Assembly: GCA_030425645.1 (NCBI GenBank)
Contig: JAUHZK010000008.1
Span: forward strand, 62,001 to 126,000
Reading direction: 5' to 3'
Length of the DNA: 64,000 bases
From: Gammaproteobacteria bacterium
Lineage (GTDB): Bacteria > Pseudomonadota > Gammaproteobacteria > JAPPPA01
Numbering within the stretch: position 1 is the stretch's first letter; each line of letters opens with the position of its first letter. Below are positions 35,663 through 44,928 of the stretch, piece after piece. The position numbers were made by a program, and so were the translations under genes. The notes beneath the pieces are model-generated. The model ran no database searches. It saw only the letters and a list, made by a program, of their open reading frames with translations, and was not told the DNA's origin.

Positions 35663-35751
35663 AAAAAATTCGAACTAAATTTGGCGAAAACACCGTAAAC
35701 AATGCTGCTAATCATACCGCGTAAGACAACGGTCAAGGTTAGAATAGCGCC

Positions 35752-37560
35752 GTGAGCAACCCTAGCAAAAACAGCCCCATCGACAGACGCCAGCGCTTTA
35801 CCGAGCTGTGGCGCGCGCTATTTTTACTGATTGCCAAAAACCGAGCCCTGCCATTTACTGCTTTATGGGGTTTAGGCACCGGCGTTTCCGTTGGCTTACT
35901 CGTGGTTGCCTTTGAAATCGCGGTAGCCAAGATCCACCAAGCTTTATGGCCTGCCACTACCTCAGCACTGGTCATCAATGGCGAGACCACCGAGCAATTT
36001 GTTGCCGTCACTTGGTGGCAAACCGCCTTAATTCCGCTGGGCGGCGCGCTCTTTATTGGACTGATTTTCACCGGCCTTCCAAAACGCTCGCGCGAAGCCG
36101 GCGTAGCCCATGTGATCGAACGTATTATGCGCCACGACGCGGTATTACCGTTTCGCAACGCTATTGCCCACTTCTTCGGCGCTATCGTTGCCTTGGCCTC
36201 AGGCTTTAGCGTAGGCCGTGAAGGCCCAGCCATCCACATGGGTGCAACACTCGCCAACTGGCCTGGCCGCTTTGGTTTCTTGCCATCCAACCTGGGCCGC
36301 CTACTAGCCGCCAGTGGTGCCGCTGCCGCCGTGGCCGCATCTTTTAACACGCCGTTAGCTGGCGTGATTTTGGCAATGGAAGTAGTGCTAATGGAATACA
36401 GCATTGCCGGCTTTGCACCGGTCATGCTGTCCGCTGTTGGCGCCACCGTGGTGACCCAGTATTTCCACGGTTCTGTCCGCACCTTCTCGGTGCCGCCACT
36501 CGAATTGGCCAGCTTATGGGAACTGCCTTGGCTAGCCCTGCTCGGTTTTGTGCTCGGCATTCTGGCGCACAATATGGTGCGTTTGCTTGATAGCTTTAGC
36601 CGCATGATGCGCAACAGCAAACCCTGGCTACGCGCTCTTGTCGCTGGCTTAATTACCGCCGCTGGCGCCATTTTGGTCCCGCAGGCAATGGGCCTAGGCT
36701 ACGACAGCGTTAACACCGCCTTGGTAGGCCAAATGACCGTCACGGCCGCCTTTGCTCTATTGGTTGCCAAATTATTTATGAGTACCGCCGCCATTGGCTT
36801 GGGTATTCCGGGTGGCCTAATAGGCCCCTCGGTCGTCATCGGTGCCATGGCTGGCACGGTCATCGGCTGGCTTGGCCAGTTCGCGGTGTTTGCGCATACA
36901 TCACCAATCGCGTTTTACGCTCTGGTTGGCATGGGCACCATGATGGGTGCCGTGCTCCAAGCACCACTGGCGGCGATCACCGCCATGCTTGAGCTGACCG
37001 GCAACCCCAACGTGATTTTGCCGGGCATGTTTGCGTTAATGTCTGGCTACATCACCCAAAAAGTGATTTTCCAAGACGAGCCGCTATTCCTACACGTGCT
37101 CTCACTACGCGGCATCAAACAGGAAAAAGACGCCCGCTTGAGAGCTCTACAGCAAACTTCGGTAGCGGCCGCCTCTAACACCAATGTCATGCTACTGCCG
37201 AGCACTGTCAGCGTAGAAGTGTTACGCGAAGCAACCAAGCAAACCGATTGGATTTTGGCGCGACGCGCACGCCAACTTTACCGCAGCACCGAAATCCGCG
37301 AATGGCTTAACAGCCACGAGGAAGAGCTACTCAGCGGCTCGACTATTTTGCTCGACAAGCTGCCGATTACGGCGTTTCGCTGTCGCCCTATTCATGCCGG
37401 CGCCTCTATGTGGCGCGCCTTTAACTACTTAAAGACCGACGAATACGACGCGCTTTATGTTCGCTGGCCAAAATGGCGTTTGCCACGCGGCCGTATCCAA
37501 GGCGTGATTACTCGCGACACCCTGTCTGGCGAAGTCAAACTCGACTATTGCCCACTTTAA
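35752..37560 (+). CDS. ClC-family chloride channel/transporter
   Basis: 602 residues. The ClC core (about residues 20-440) has the gating-glutamate motif GREGPAIHMG (conserved Glu), VAASFNTPLAGVILAMEVVL and GIPGGLIGPSVVIGA; the first selectivity element is degenerate. A C-terminal cytosolic region of about 160 residues (ending in GRIQGVITRDTLSG) looks like a divergent CBS-type regulatory domain. GTG start. It could be a Cl-/H+ antiporter; E. coli ClcA is shorter. hemJ follows after 21 bases. Confidence 0.9.
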   Translation: MSNPSKNSPIDRRQRFTELWRALFLLIAKNRALPFTALWGLGTGVSVGLLVVAFEIAVAKIHQALWPATTSALVINGETTEQFVAVTWWQTALIPLGGALFIGLIFTGLPKRSREAGVAHVIERIMRHDAVLPFRNAIAHFFGAIVALASGFSVGREGPAIHMGATLANWPGRFGFLPSNLGRLLAASGAAAAVAASFNTPLAGVILAMEVVLMEYSIAGFAPVMLSAVGATVVTQYFHGSVRTFSVPPLELASLWELPWLALLGFVLGILAHNMVRLLDSFSRMMRNSKPWLRALVAGLITAAGAILVPQAMGLGYDSVNTALVGQMTVTAAFALLVAKLFMSTAAIGLGIPGGLIGPSVVIGAMAGTVIGWLGQFAVFAHTSPIAFYALVGMGTMMGAVLQAPLAAITAMLELTGNPNVILPGMFALMSGYITQKVIFQDEPLFLHVLSLRGIKQEKDARLRALQQTSVAAASNTNVMLLPSTVSVEVLREATKQTDWILARRARQLYRSTEIREWLNSHEEELLSGSTILLDKLPITAFRCRPIHAGASMWRAFNYLKTDEYDALYVRWPKWRLPRGRIQGVITRDTLSGEVKLDYCPL

Positions 37561-37581
37561 TACCTACACGGAACAACACTC

Positions 37582-37995
37582 ATGCTCTGGATTAAAGCCT
37601 TCCATATCGTCTTTATGGTGACTTGGTTTGCCGGCCTGTTTTACCTGCCGCGACTATTCGTCTACCACGCCGACACCCAAGACCAAATTAGCCATGACCG
37701 TTTTTGCATCATGGAAAAGCGCCTATCCATCATTATGTCGATTGGCGCAGCGCTCACCATAATCTTTGGCCTTTGGTTGCTGAGCGGTTATAGCCTCGCC
37801 GGCCAAGGTTGGATTCACGCCAAACTGCTACTCGTCTTTGGCCTTATTGGTTATCACGGTTGGTGCCAAGTACAGGTGAAAAAGTTTCGTGAAAACCGCG
37901 CCAGCGGCAGCAGCAAATACTACCGGCTTATGAATGAGGTACCGGCCCTAGCGTTGATTGCAATTGTGGTTTTAGCGGTTGTAAAACCGTTCTAA
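37582..37995 (+). CDS. hemJ: Protoporphyrinogen IX oxidase, HemJ type
   Basis: 137-residue membrane protein with four helices. The opening KAFHIVFMVTWFAGLFYLPRLFVYH has the family's conserved histidines, and KLLLVFGLIGYHGWCQVQVKKF is the second signature. HemJ converts protoporphyrinogen to protoporphyrin IX in heme synthesis in bacteria lacking HemG/HemY. Probably co-transcribed with the ClC gene. Confidence 0.93.
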   Translation: MLWIKAFHIVFMVTWFAGLFYLPRLFVYHADTQDQISHDRFCIMEKRLSIIMSIGAALTIIFGLWLLSGYSLAGQGWIHAKLLLVFGLIGYHGWCQVQVKKFRENRASGSSKYYRLMNEVPALALIAIVVLAVVKPF

Positions 37996-38055
37996 GCCCC
38001 CACATAGATAACAGCTATTACAGCGATACATATTTCTAATTGCGGCCTACACCAT

Positions 38056-38083
38056 GCCACGGCATAGTGATGCCGCGAAATTT
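38056..38083 (+). terminator. Weak terminator-like hairpin after hemJ
   Basis: CGGCAT-AGTG-ATGCCG, extended by a near-complementary flank and followed by AAATTTTT. It lies about 60 bases after the hemJ stop and before the peroxiredoxin Shine-Dalgarno (CAGGAGA). Confidence 0.4.
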
Positions 38084-38111
38084 TTAACCCATCCCCTGCA
38101 GGAGATTTACC

Positions 38112-38717
38112 ATGGGCGTATTAGTTGCTCGTCAAGCACCTGATTTCACCGCTGCTGCCGTACTTGGCAATGGCGAGATTGTTGATACCTACACTCTGTC
38201 TGAAAACATCAAAGGCAAAAAAGCGGTTATCTTTTTCTACCCGCTAGATTTCACCTTTGTATGCCCAACTGAGCTACTGGCTTTTGACCACCGCTTAGAA
38301 GAGTTCACCAAGCGTGGCGTTGAAGTGATTGGCGTTTCTATCGACAGCCAGTTCTCACACAACGCATGGCGTAACCTGCCAGTAAACGAAGGCGGTATTG
38401 GCCAAGTGGGTTACACCCTAGTTGCCGACACCAAGCACGAAATTGCACAAGCCTACGATGTTGAGCACCCAGAAGCTGGCGTTGCTTTCCGTGGTTCATT
38501 CCTAATCGACGAAGAAGGCACCGTACGTCACCAAGTAATCAACGACCTCCCACTAGGCCGTAACGTTGACGAAATGCTACGTATGATCGATGCCCTAGCC
38601 TTCCACCAAGAGCACGGCGAAGTTTGCCCTGCTGGTTGGAACCAAGGTGACAAAGGCATGGACGCTTCACCTACTGGTGTTGCTTCTTACCTTTCTGAGG
38701 AAGCCGACAAGCTATAA
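38112..38717 (+). CDS. 2-Cys peroxiredoxin (AhpC/TSA)
   Basis: 201 residues, typical 2-Cys Prx reducing H2O2 and organic peroxides. The peroxidatic Cys51 is in DFTFVCPTELLAF and the resolving Cys172 in HGEVCPAGW. The GGIG (residues 93-96) plus a C-terminal YLSEEADKL tail (YF-like) suggest a hyperoxidation-sensitive form. Strong Shine-Dalgarno (AGGAGA). Its own terminator follows. Codon choice looks that of a highly expressed gene. Confidence 0.95.
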   Translation: MGVLVARQAPDFTAAAVLGNGEIVDTYTLSENIKGKKAVIFFYPLDFTFVCPTELLAFDHRLEEFTKRGVEVIGVSIDSQFSHNAWRNLPVNEGGIGQVGYTLVADTKHEIAQAYDVEHPEAGVAFRGSFLIDEEGTVRHQVINDLPLGRNVDEMLRMIDALAFHQEHGEVCPAGWNQGDKGMDASPTGVASYLSEEADKL

Positions 38718-38738
38718 GCCAAGTCACTTCCCCACAAG

Positions 38739-38775
38739 AAACCCGCCCAGCGTCAGCTCGGCGGGTTTTCTTTTG
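38739..38775 (+). terminator. Rho-independent terminator after the peroxiredoxin
   Basis: AAACCCGCC (38739-38747) pairs with GGCGGGTTT (38760-38768), 12-base loop, then TTCTTTT. About 20 bases after the stop. Confidence 0.9.
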
Positions 38776-38871
38776 CCCGCCTCCAAACCGCCAAAGGCCC
38801 AGATAAAGACTTGCACTCTCGGGCTTTTGCGACAACACTGAAAGTCTGCACGGGGTCACTGCGGACGGTTA

Positions 38872-40677
38872 ATGACAATTGAACAAAACTGGTATGAGCA
38901 ACTAGTTGAGCATGCGCCTGACGCATTGCTGCTAGTGGATAGCGAAGGCATTATTCGTCTCGCCAATCATCAGGCCGAAACACTATTTGGCTATCGCCGC
39001 GAGGAGCTGGTCGGCAGTAATGTCGACATCCTTGTGCCGCAAAGTGCACGCAAACATCACCACGTCCATCGCGATGGTTTCTTTATGGCGCCACGGCCGC
39101 GCAATATGGGCGAAGGCAGCGACCTTGAAGGGGTTAGGAAAGACGGTGCCAAATTTGCCGTCGAAATCAGCCTTAGTCCGGTTAACACGGACGAAGGCAT
39201 GTTTGTTGTCGCCGCCGTACGCGATGCCACCAACCGCAAAAAAACTCAAAACCAACTACGTTCGTTACTAGAAACCGCACCCGACGCGATGGTGATTATT
39301 AACCAAGGCGGCGAGATCGTATTGGTCAATAAGCAGACGGAAAAGCTCTTTGGGTATAGCAGGGAATCACTTATCGGTCGCCAAGTAGAGGTGCTGATTC
39401 CCGAGCACTTACGCCAGACTCATGTCGGCCACCGCGACGGCTATTTCACCGCGCCACGAGTACGTGAAATGGGGGCCGGCCAAGAACTAGCCGGACGCCG
39501 CAAAGACGGCAGTGTGTTCCCCATTGAAATCAGTCTGAGCCCCTTTGAATCAGATGACGGCACCTTCGCTACTGCCGCCATCCGCGACATCACCTCACGC
39601 AAGCAAGCCGAAGACCAACTCCGGGCGGTACTAGAAACCGCACCCGACGCCATGATTATTGTTGATGACCACGGCTGCATCACACTGGTGAATCAACAAG
39701 CCGAAGAAATGTTTGACTACAAACGTAGCGAGCTAGTCGGCAATAGCATCGAAATACTGATTCCGGAACATTTACGGCAGCGCCATGAAGGTTATCGCAG
39801 CGGCTATTTTGAAGCGCCAAAACGCCGCGAAATGGGCATCGGCCTAGAGCTATCCGGGCGCCGTCGCAATGGCACCACCTTCCCCGTAGAAATTTCCCTA
39901 GGCCCTCTAAATACCGAGCATGGCCGCTGGGCCACCGCCGCGATCCGCGATTTATCTGAACGCAAACGGGTTGAACAGCTCGAGATCAGCCACCGTGAAA
40001 TGGAGCATTTCTCCTATGCCGCGTCACACGACCTAAAAGCTCCGTTGCGTAATATTGTTAGCTTGGTTGAGGTCTTAAAAGAAGACCTAAGCGAGCACCA
40101 GCTGCCAGAGCACATTAGCGAAATATTGAGTCTGATCGGCACCAACACTGGCCGCATGCACTCACTAGTACAAGACCTACTAGAGTTCTCACGTGTTGAT
40201 CGCAGTGAACGCCACTTTGAAGCGGTCGATCTCAATCTATTGGTGCAGGAAATTTGCGAACTGATTGAGCATGACCTAACCAACGCCCAAGCGACAATAA
40301 ACTATCACGCGCTACCGACTATCACCGTCGATCGCTTGCTGATGCGGCAGCTGCTACAAAACTTAATTACCAACGGCATTAAGTTCCAGCCCGAAGGGCA
40401 ACCGCCAGTGGTCACCGTCAGCGCCAAAGCACGTGAAGATGGCTGGGAAATTATCGTTGCCGATAACGGTGTCGGTATTTCAGCAGAATATCGCGAGCAG
40501 GTCTTTCAGGTGTTTTCACGCTTACATGACCTACAAGAATACGAAGGCAACGGAATTGGCCTCGCCATCTGTAAAAAAATAGCTGACATTCATCACGGGC
40601 GAATCTGGGTTGAAGACAACCCGCCCCAGGGGGCGGCCTTCCATTTCACAGTCGCCAAACGCGTACAAAAGCATTAA
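38872..40677 (+). CDS. Soluble histidine kinase with three tandem PAS domains
   Basis: 601 residues, no transmembrane segment. Three closely similar PAS domains (about residues 8-125, 132-250, 255-372) share E/L-x-APDA, NxQAExxF-Y, ExxxGxxxxxLxP, H-RDG-F-AP-R-MG, and R-xDGxxFPxEISLSP. Then a HisKA domain (His386 in ASHDLKAPLRN) and a HATPase (N box QNLITNGIKFQ, DNGVGIS, GNGIGLAI). The kinase core is of the phytochrome/Rcp type, and the single-domain regulator 57 bases downstream is its likely partner. The signal bound by the PAS domains cannot be read from the sequence; heme, flavin and redox remain open. Confidence 0.92.
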   Translation: MTIEQNWYEQLVEHAPDALLLVDSEGIIRLANHQAETLFGYRREELVGSNVDILVPQSARKHHHVHRDGFFMAPRPRNMGEGSDLEGVRKDGAKFAVEISLSPVNTDEGMFVVAAVRDATNRKKTQNQLRSLLETAPDAMVIINQGGEIVLVNKQTEKLFGYSRESLIGRQVEVLIPEHLRQTHVGHRDGYFTAPRVREMGAGQELAGRRKDGSVFPIEISLSPFESDDGTFATAAIRDITSRKQAEDQLRAVLETAPDAMIIVDDHGCITLVNQQAEEMFDYKRSELVGNSIEILIPEHLRQRHEGYRSGYFEAPKRREMGIGLELSGRRRNGTTFPVEISLGPLNTEHGRWATAAIRDLSERKRVEQLEISHREMEHFSYAASHDLKAPLRNIVSLVEVLKEDLSEHQLPEHISEILSLIGTNTGRMHSLVQDLLEFSRVDRSERHFEAVDLNLLVQEICELIEHDLTNAQATINYHALPTITVDRLLMRQLLQNLITNGIKFQPEGQPPVVTVSAKAREDGWEIIVADNGVGISAEYREQVFQVFSRLHDLQEYEGNGIGLAICKKIADIHHGRIWVEDNPPQGAAFHFTVAKRVQKH

Positions 40678-40733
40678 CGCAAGCACTCACCCCAAAGGAC
40701 TCATCTATAAGGGCCCATCCACAGGAACGCATC

Positions 40734-41138
40734 ATGAGCAACCCAACCATACTGATCGTAGAAGATGACGCCGCCGCGTTAATGCTGACCCGGCGCGTAT
40801 TAAACAAAGCCATTCCGGAGGCAAATATCGACATTGCGGCAGATGGCGACGAAGCCATTAACGCCGTGTTCAAAGCCGCCGAGGAAAACCGCCTGCCGCT
40901 AGTGATGCTGTTGGATTGGAACTTACCCAAAAAACATGGCCGCGAAGTACTGCAAACCATCCGCCAAGATCCACGCAGCAAAGACTTACCGGTAGTTATT
41001 GTGACCAGCTCGAATGCCGAACCGGATAAATCGGAAGCCTTCTCCCTGGGCGCTAACAACTTTGTGCATAAATCGCTCGAGCTAAGCGAGTTCAGAGACA
41101 ATCTAACCGCCACCTGCAAGCAGTATTTAAACCTCTAG
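40734..41138 (+). CDS. Single-domain response regulator (Rcp1-like)
   Basis: 134-residue free-standing receiver domain. Acidic pocket EDD (residues 8-10), phospho-acceptor Asp61 (LLDWNLPKKHGREVL), VTSSN and Lys in FVHKSLE. The WNLPKKxGxEVL phrase is typical of Rcp-type regulators that pair with phytochrome-like kinases. Lies just after the triple-PAS kinase; no output domain, so it probably acts by protein contact. Converges with sixA with a two-base gap. Confidence 0.93.
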   Translation: MSNPTILIVEDDAAALMLTRRVLNKAIPEANIDIAADGDEAINAVFKAAEENRLPLVMLLDWNLPKKHGREVLQTIRQDPRSKDLPVVIVTSSNAEPDKSEAFSLGANNFVHKSLELSEFRDNLTATCKQYLNL

Positions 41139-41140
41139 CA

Positions 41141-41635
41141 TTAGGCTTGGTTTTTAGGAAAATCAAACCAGTAGTCACAGGTTTGAACCGCGCTTAATTC
41201 TGTCCAACAGCTAATATCAAATTGCATGCTCACCACCGCCGCGGTCGGCATATCAGCAGCCGCCAAGCCGCCTAACTGCTGCGCCAAATAACTAATGCCG
41301 GGGTTGTGGCCAAACAACATCAGGTGATTGATAGCAGCATCCTGCTCTGCAATCACGGCCGCGACCTCCGCCCCTACAAATGGGTACAAGCGCTTATCAA
41401 GCTGTAGCGGAACCGCTAGGGCTTGAGCTACAAAATCTGCGGTTGTGTGTGCACGTACTGCATCACTGCTAATCAACTTATCTGGCTGTTCGGCTAGCGA
41501 CCACCTTGCACTCAGCCGCGCCGCCATCTCTGGTGCTGCGGCTAGACCTCGTTTATTCAGTGGCCGCTCTTTATCGGTCAGGCCCGGATGATTCCAATCC
41601 GACTTCGCATGGCGCATTAACGTTAGCGTTTTCAT
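41141..41635 (-). CDS. sixA: Phosphohistidine phosphatase SixA
   Basis: 164 residues with the RHG motif at the start (LTLMRHAKSDWNHPGL) and the second His in MLFGHNPGISYLA. SixA removes phosphate from phosphohistidine proteins such as NPr/HPt domains. Its start overlaps the hydantoinase stop by four bases. Confidence 0.92.
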   Translation of the reverse strand: MKTLTLMRHAKSDWNHPGLTDKERPLNKRGLAAAPEMAARLSARWSLAEQPDKLISSDAVRAHTTADFVAQALAVPLQLDKRLYPFVGAEVAAVIAEQDAAINHLMLFGHNPGISYLAQQLGGLAAADMPTAAVVSMQFDISCWTELSAVQTCDYWFDFPKNQA

Positions 41636-43620
41636 TGTTTATTTAGCCTTAGATTGCCAACGCTATCCATCATCGCCGACCAGCCTTCGTCAACCAACAA
41701 GGTAGAAACCTGCTCAACAATCAAGGCTGGCCCAGCAATCACCTGAGCCACGGCTATCTGCTGCCGCGCATATACCGGTACTGGCTGATCGTATCCAGCC
41801 AGCGACTCTTCAGCCAATGCTGGCGCGGCTTCCTTAATCGGCCAGCTTGGCATTAGCTCGGCCACATTGGCCTGCTGACTGCGGCAAGAAACACGTAAAT
41901 TCACCCACTCCACCGGCATATCTAAGGCATGTCCATAAACACGCTTATGCGCCTGATGAAAGGCCTCAGCCAAATCGTCCAAGTTCGCCGTGGCCAATAG
42001 CGGAATATTCAAACTATGGCTTTGCCCTAGGTAACGCAGATCCAAACTAATCACGCGCTCAATCGCATCCAAGGTTATGCCTTCTGCCCGCAACTCATCG
42101 GTGGCAGGAATCGACAACACATCAATTAATTCTTCAACCTCACACGCACTGGCATCGGCAAGCGGCTTACGCACACTGCGCGATACCTCACGGCTAACCG
42201 GCGCTAACAACATGCCCAAGGCGGATAAGACGCCTCCATGAATCGGCGCGATGGCGCGCTGCATACCCAGCGCATCGGCCAGGGCGCACATATGTAAACC
42301 AGCAGCGCCGCCAAACGCCATTAAAGCGTCTTGCCTAGGATCTTCCCCTTGCTGCACCGAAATCACCCGCAGCGCCTGCGCCATATGCTCATTGGCAATA
42401 CCAATAATGCCTTTAGCTGCCTCTTCCACCGTTAATCCCAGCGGCTCTGCCAAGGCGGCTACTGCTTGCGTCGCCGCCGCCACATCTAATTCCATACCGC
42501 CGCCTAAAAAGGCAGCCGGGCGCAAACGACCTAGCACCACATTGGCATCTGTCACCGTAGCTTGCGTACCACCATTGCCATAACAAGCAGGCCCCGGTGA
42601 AGCACCGGCCGATTGCGGCCCGACTTGCAACAAGCCTCCGTCATCAATCCATGCTAAAGAACCGCCACCGGCGCCAATGGTATGCATATCTACCATTGGC
42701 ACCGCCACGGGGTACGGGCCAATATGACTTTCAGTGGTCAGCCTAGGCATACCACTAACCAAGGCCACATCGGTTGAGGTCCCCCCCATATCAAAGGTTA
42801 GTAGTCGCTCTTCTTCACATAACTCAGCAAAGGTCTTGGCCGCCATCAAACCACCAGCCGGCCCTGAGAGCAGCAAATTCACCGCCCGCCGGCTGGCCTT
42901 GGCCGCGGCCAAAGTGCCACCGGTGCTTTGCATTACTGCCACCGGCGACGGTTTAACACCGGCATACAAACGCTGGACATAACCTTCTACCAAAGGCCCC
43001 AACCAGGCATTTAGCCACACGGCCATGCCGCGTTCGTATTCGCGGTATTCAGGCAATACTTGTGCAGAACAGCAGACAAACATATCGGGGAAGGCCTGCT
43101 GAATGGCCGCCGCTAACTGACGTTCATGGCGGTCATCTAAAAACGAAAACAGAAAATTGATCGCCACGGCCTGCGGTTGTAAAACCCGCAGCTGTGAAAT
43201 CACTGCATTACAGTGTTCGGCCGTCAGTGCTTTTAGCTCAGTGCCGTCTGCGGCTAAGCGACAATCCACTTCCAAGCACATCGACTCAGGCACCGGCGGT
43301 GTTTCCGGTAGCGCCTGCAATTGGTACAGCTCGCGCCGGGCTTGGCGCCCCAGCGTTAGGGTATCTTTAAAGCCCGTGTTGGTGATGTAAGCCGTGGCCA
43401 CACCCTTGCCTTCTAAAGCCGCATTAGTGGCCACGGTCGAGCCATGCACGAGATCAAACTCGCCAGCATTCAAACCCAGCGCCTTAATACCATCCAAGAT
43501 GGCTTGCTCGGGCGCCTCTGGTGTCGACAACTGCTTATGGATCCGCAAACCATCAGCCGTCATCAATACAAAATCGGTAAAGGTGCCGCCAGTGTCCACC
43601 CCTAAACGCTGCTTAGTCAC
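41632..43620 (-). CDS. Hydantoinase/oxoprolinase family protein (HyuA-like)
   Basis: 662 residues. The N-terminal phosphate-binding loop LGVDTGGTFTDFVLM is that of the ASKHA fold; AVMQSTGGTLAA, TFDMGGTSTDVALV and FGGAAGLHMCALAD are family motifs. Members split hydantoins, 5-oxoproline or acetone with ATP. A matching HyuB subunit is absent, so the substrate cannot be fixed. Divergent from mutM; co-transcribed with sixA. Confidence 0.9.
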   Translation of the reverse strand: MTKQRLGVDTGGTFTDFVLMTADGLRIHKQLSTPEAPEQAILDGIKALGLNAGEFDLVHGSTVATNAALEGKGVATAYITNTGFKDTLTLGRQARRELYQLQALPETPPVPESMCLEVDCRLAADGTELKALTAEHCNAVISQLRVLQPQAVAINFLFSFLDDRHERQLAAAIQQAFPDMFVCCSAQVLPEYREYERGMAVWLNAWLGPLVEGYVQRLYAGVKPSPVAVMQSTGGTLAAAKASRRAVNLLLSGPAGGLMAAKTFAELCEEERLLTFDMGGTSTDVALVSGMPRLTTESHIGPYPVAVPMVDMHTIGAGGGSLAWIDDGGLLQVGPQSAGASPGPACYGNGGTQATVTDANVVLGRLRPAAFLGGGMELDVAAATQAVAALAEPLGLTVEEAAKGIIGIANEHMAQALRVISVQQGEDPRQDALMAFGGAAGLHMCALADALGMQRAIAPIHGGVLSALGMLLAPVSREVSRSVRKPLADASACEVEELIDVLSIPATDELRAEGITLDAIERVISLDLRYLGQSHSLNIPLLATANLDDLAEAFHQAHKRVYGHALDMPVEWVNLRVSCRSQQANVAELMPSWPIKEAAPALAEESLAGYDQPVPVYARQQIAVAQVIAGPALIVEQVSTLLVDEGWSAMMDSVGNLRLNKQ

Positions 43621-43658
43621 TTACAATCTCGCCAAAATCATGAAATGAGAATTGTACG

Positions 43659-44474
43659 TTGCCAGAACTACCAGAAGTAGAAACAACCGCACGTGGTATT
43701 CGCCCGCATATTGCGGGGCATAAGGTATCCAAAGTGATTGTGCGCAACCCAAAACTGCGCTGGCCGGTACCTGCCGATCTGGCACAGCAACTTAGCGGCC
43801 AAATCATTCAGCAAGTTGAGCGCCGTGGCAAATACCTGATTTTTAGCACCGACAACGGCCACCAGTTATTACACCTAGGCATGAGCGGCAGCCTGCGCGT
43901 CTTACCGCAAGGCACGGCCGCCGCAAAACATGATCATGTCGATTGGCTCCTAGACAACCAGCAAGTATTGCGCCTAAACGACCCTCGCCGTTTTGGCAGC
44001 GTGTTATGGACTACCGACGATCCACTGCAACACCCGCTATTAGCCGCTTTAGGCCCGGAACCGCTAAGCGACGACTTTGACGATAACTATCTTTGGCAGA
44101 AAAGTCGCGGCCGTAAACAGAACGTTAAAACCTTTGTGATGGACAGCAAGCTAGTGGTGGGTGTCGGCAATATCTACGCCAGTGAATCGCTCTTTTTAGC
44201 TGGCATTAACCCCAATATTGCCGCTGGCAGAATATCCAAGCAACGCTACCAACAATTAACCAGCGCTATCAAAAGCACCTTGGCGAAAGCAATTGCAGCA
44301 GGCGGCACCACGCTGAAAGACTTTAACCAAGTGGACGGCAAACCCGGCTACTTCAAACAAGAACTGAATGTGTATGGCCGTGCGGGAGAGCCCTGCACTC
44401 GGTGCCAGCAACCGATTAAGAATAAAGTCCTTAATCAACGCATGACGTATTGGTGCGCCAGTTGTCAGCGCTAA
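43659..44474 (+). CDS. mutM: Formamidopyrimidine-DNA glycosylase (TTG start)
   Basis: Removes 8-oxoguanine and Fapy lesions. 271 residues. The enzyme acts through its N-terminal proline, so the start must be the codon just before PELPEVETTARG; that codon is TTG at 43659, and no in-frame ATG or GTG exists there. The essential Glu3 is present, as is Lys in RRGKYLIF. The C-terminal zinc finger is CTRCQQPIKNKVLNQRMTYW with CASC. Ribosome site is weak (GAGA). Confidence 0.96.
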   Translation: MPELPEVETTARGIRPHIAGHKVSKVIVRNPKLRWPVPADLAQQLSGQIIQQVERRGKYLIFSTDNGHQLLHLGMSGSLRVLPQGTAAAKHDHVDWLLDNQQVLRLNDPRRFGSVLWTTDDPLQHPLLAALGPEPLSDDFDDNYLWQKSRGRKQNVKTFVMDSKLVVGVGNIYASESLFLAGINPNIAAGRISKQRYQQLTSAIKSTLAKAIAAGGTTLKDFNQVDGKPGYFKQELNVYGRAGEPCTRCQQPIKNKVLNQRMTYWCASCQR

Positions 44475-44505
44475 GGGCCAACCACTAGAGCCACCGTCTC
44501 GATAG

Positions 44506-44877
44506 CTATTCCTGGCTTGGCTTTATTGGCCGCTCGCCGGGAATCATGGCGTCGCCATTATCAGACTCCGTGCCTGCTGATTTTTTCTCTATATGACGGC
44601 GCATAGCCACTAAGGACGGCGCCGCCATATCGTCCTTTTGTTCGCAGAGATTGACCGCACCTTGCGCCAAATGCTGATACATATTGCGGTAGTCTTCCGC
44701 CATCTGATGCGCCAGCTGCGCGGTCTTTTCAAAATGCGTTTCAACCTCTTGCCGGTAGTCAGCATGTTCGGCGCGCAAGGCATCAATATTGGGCTGCTTG
44801 CGTTTCGCCAGCCAGTAACCAATTAAGCCACCCAGCAATAAGCCTACAATTCCAGACAAGACTTCAACGGCGTGCAT
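44506..44877 (-). CDS. ZapG/YhcB-like DUF1043 protein
   Basis: 123 residues from the ATG at 44877, preceded by GAGGG. One N-terminal transmembrane helix (VLSGIVGLLLGGLIGYWLAK), then a coiled coil (about 30-90: EHADYRQEVETHFEKTAQLA) and a variable acidic tail. In E. coli the equivalent YhcB/ZapG links cell elongation, division and lipid supply. The family call rests on architecture and the HxxYRxxVExHFxxTAxL pattern. Confidence 0.88.
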   Translation of the reverse strand: MHAVEVLSGIVGLLLGGLIGYWLAKRKQPNIDALRAEHADYRQEVETHFEKTAQLAHQMAEDYRNMYQHLAQGAVNLCEQKDDMAAPSLVAMRRHIEKKSAGTESDNGDAMIPGERPIKPSQE

Positions 44878-44928
44878 ATTTCCCTCACAAAATTCCACAG
44901 CAAGCGCTTTTAGCCATAGCATTTAACC

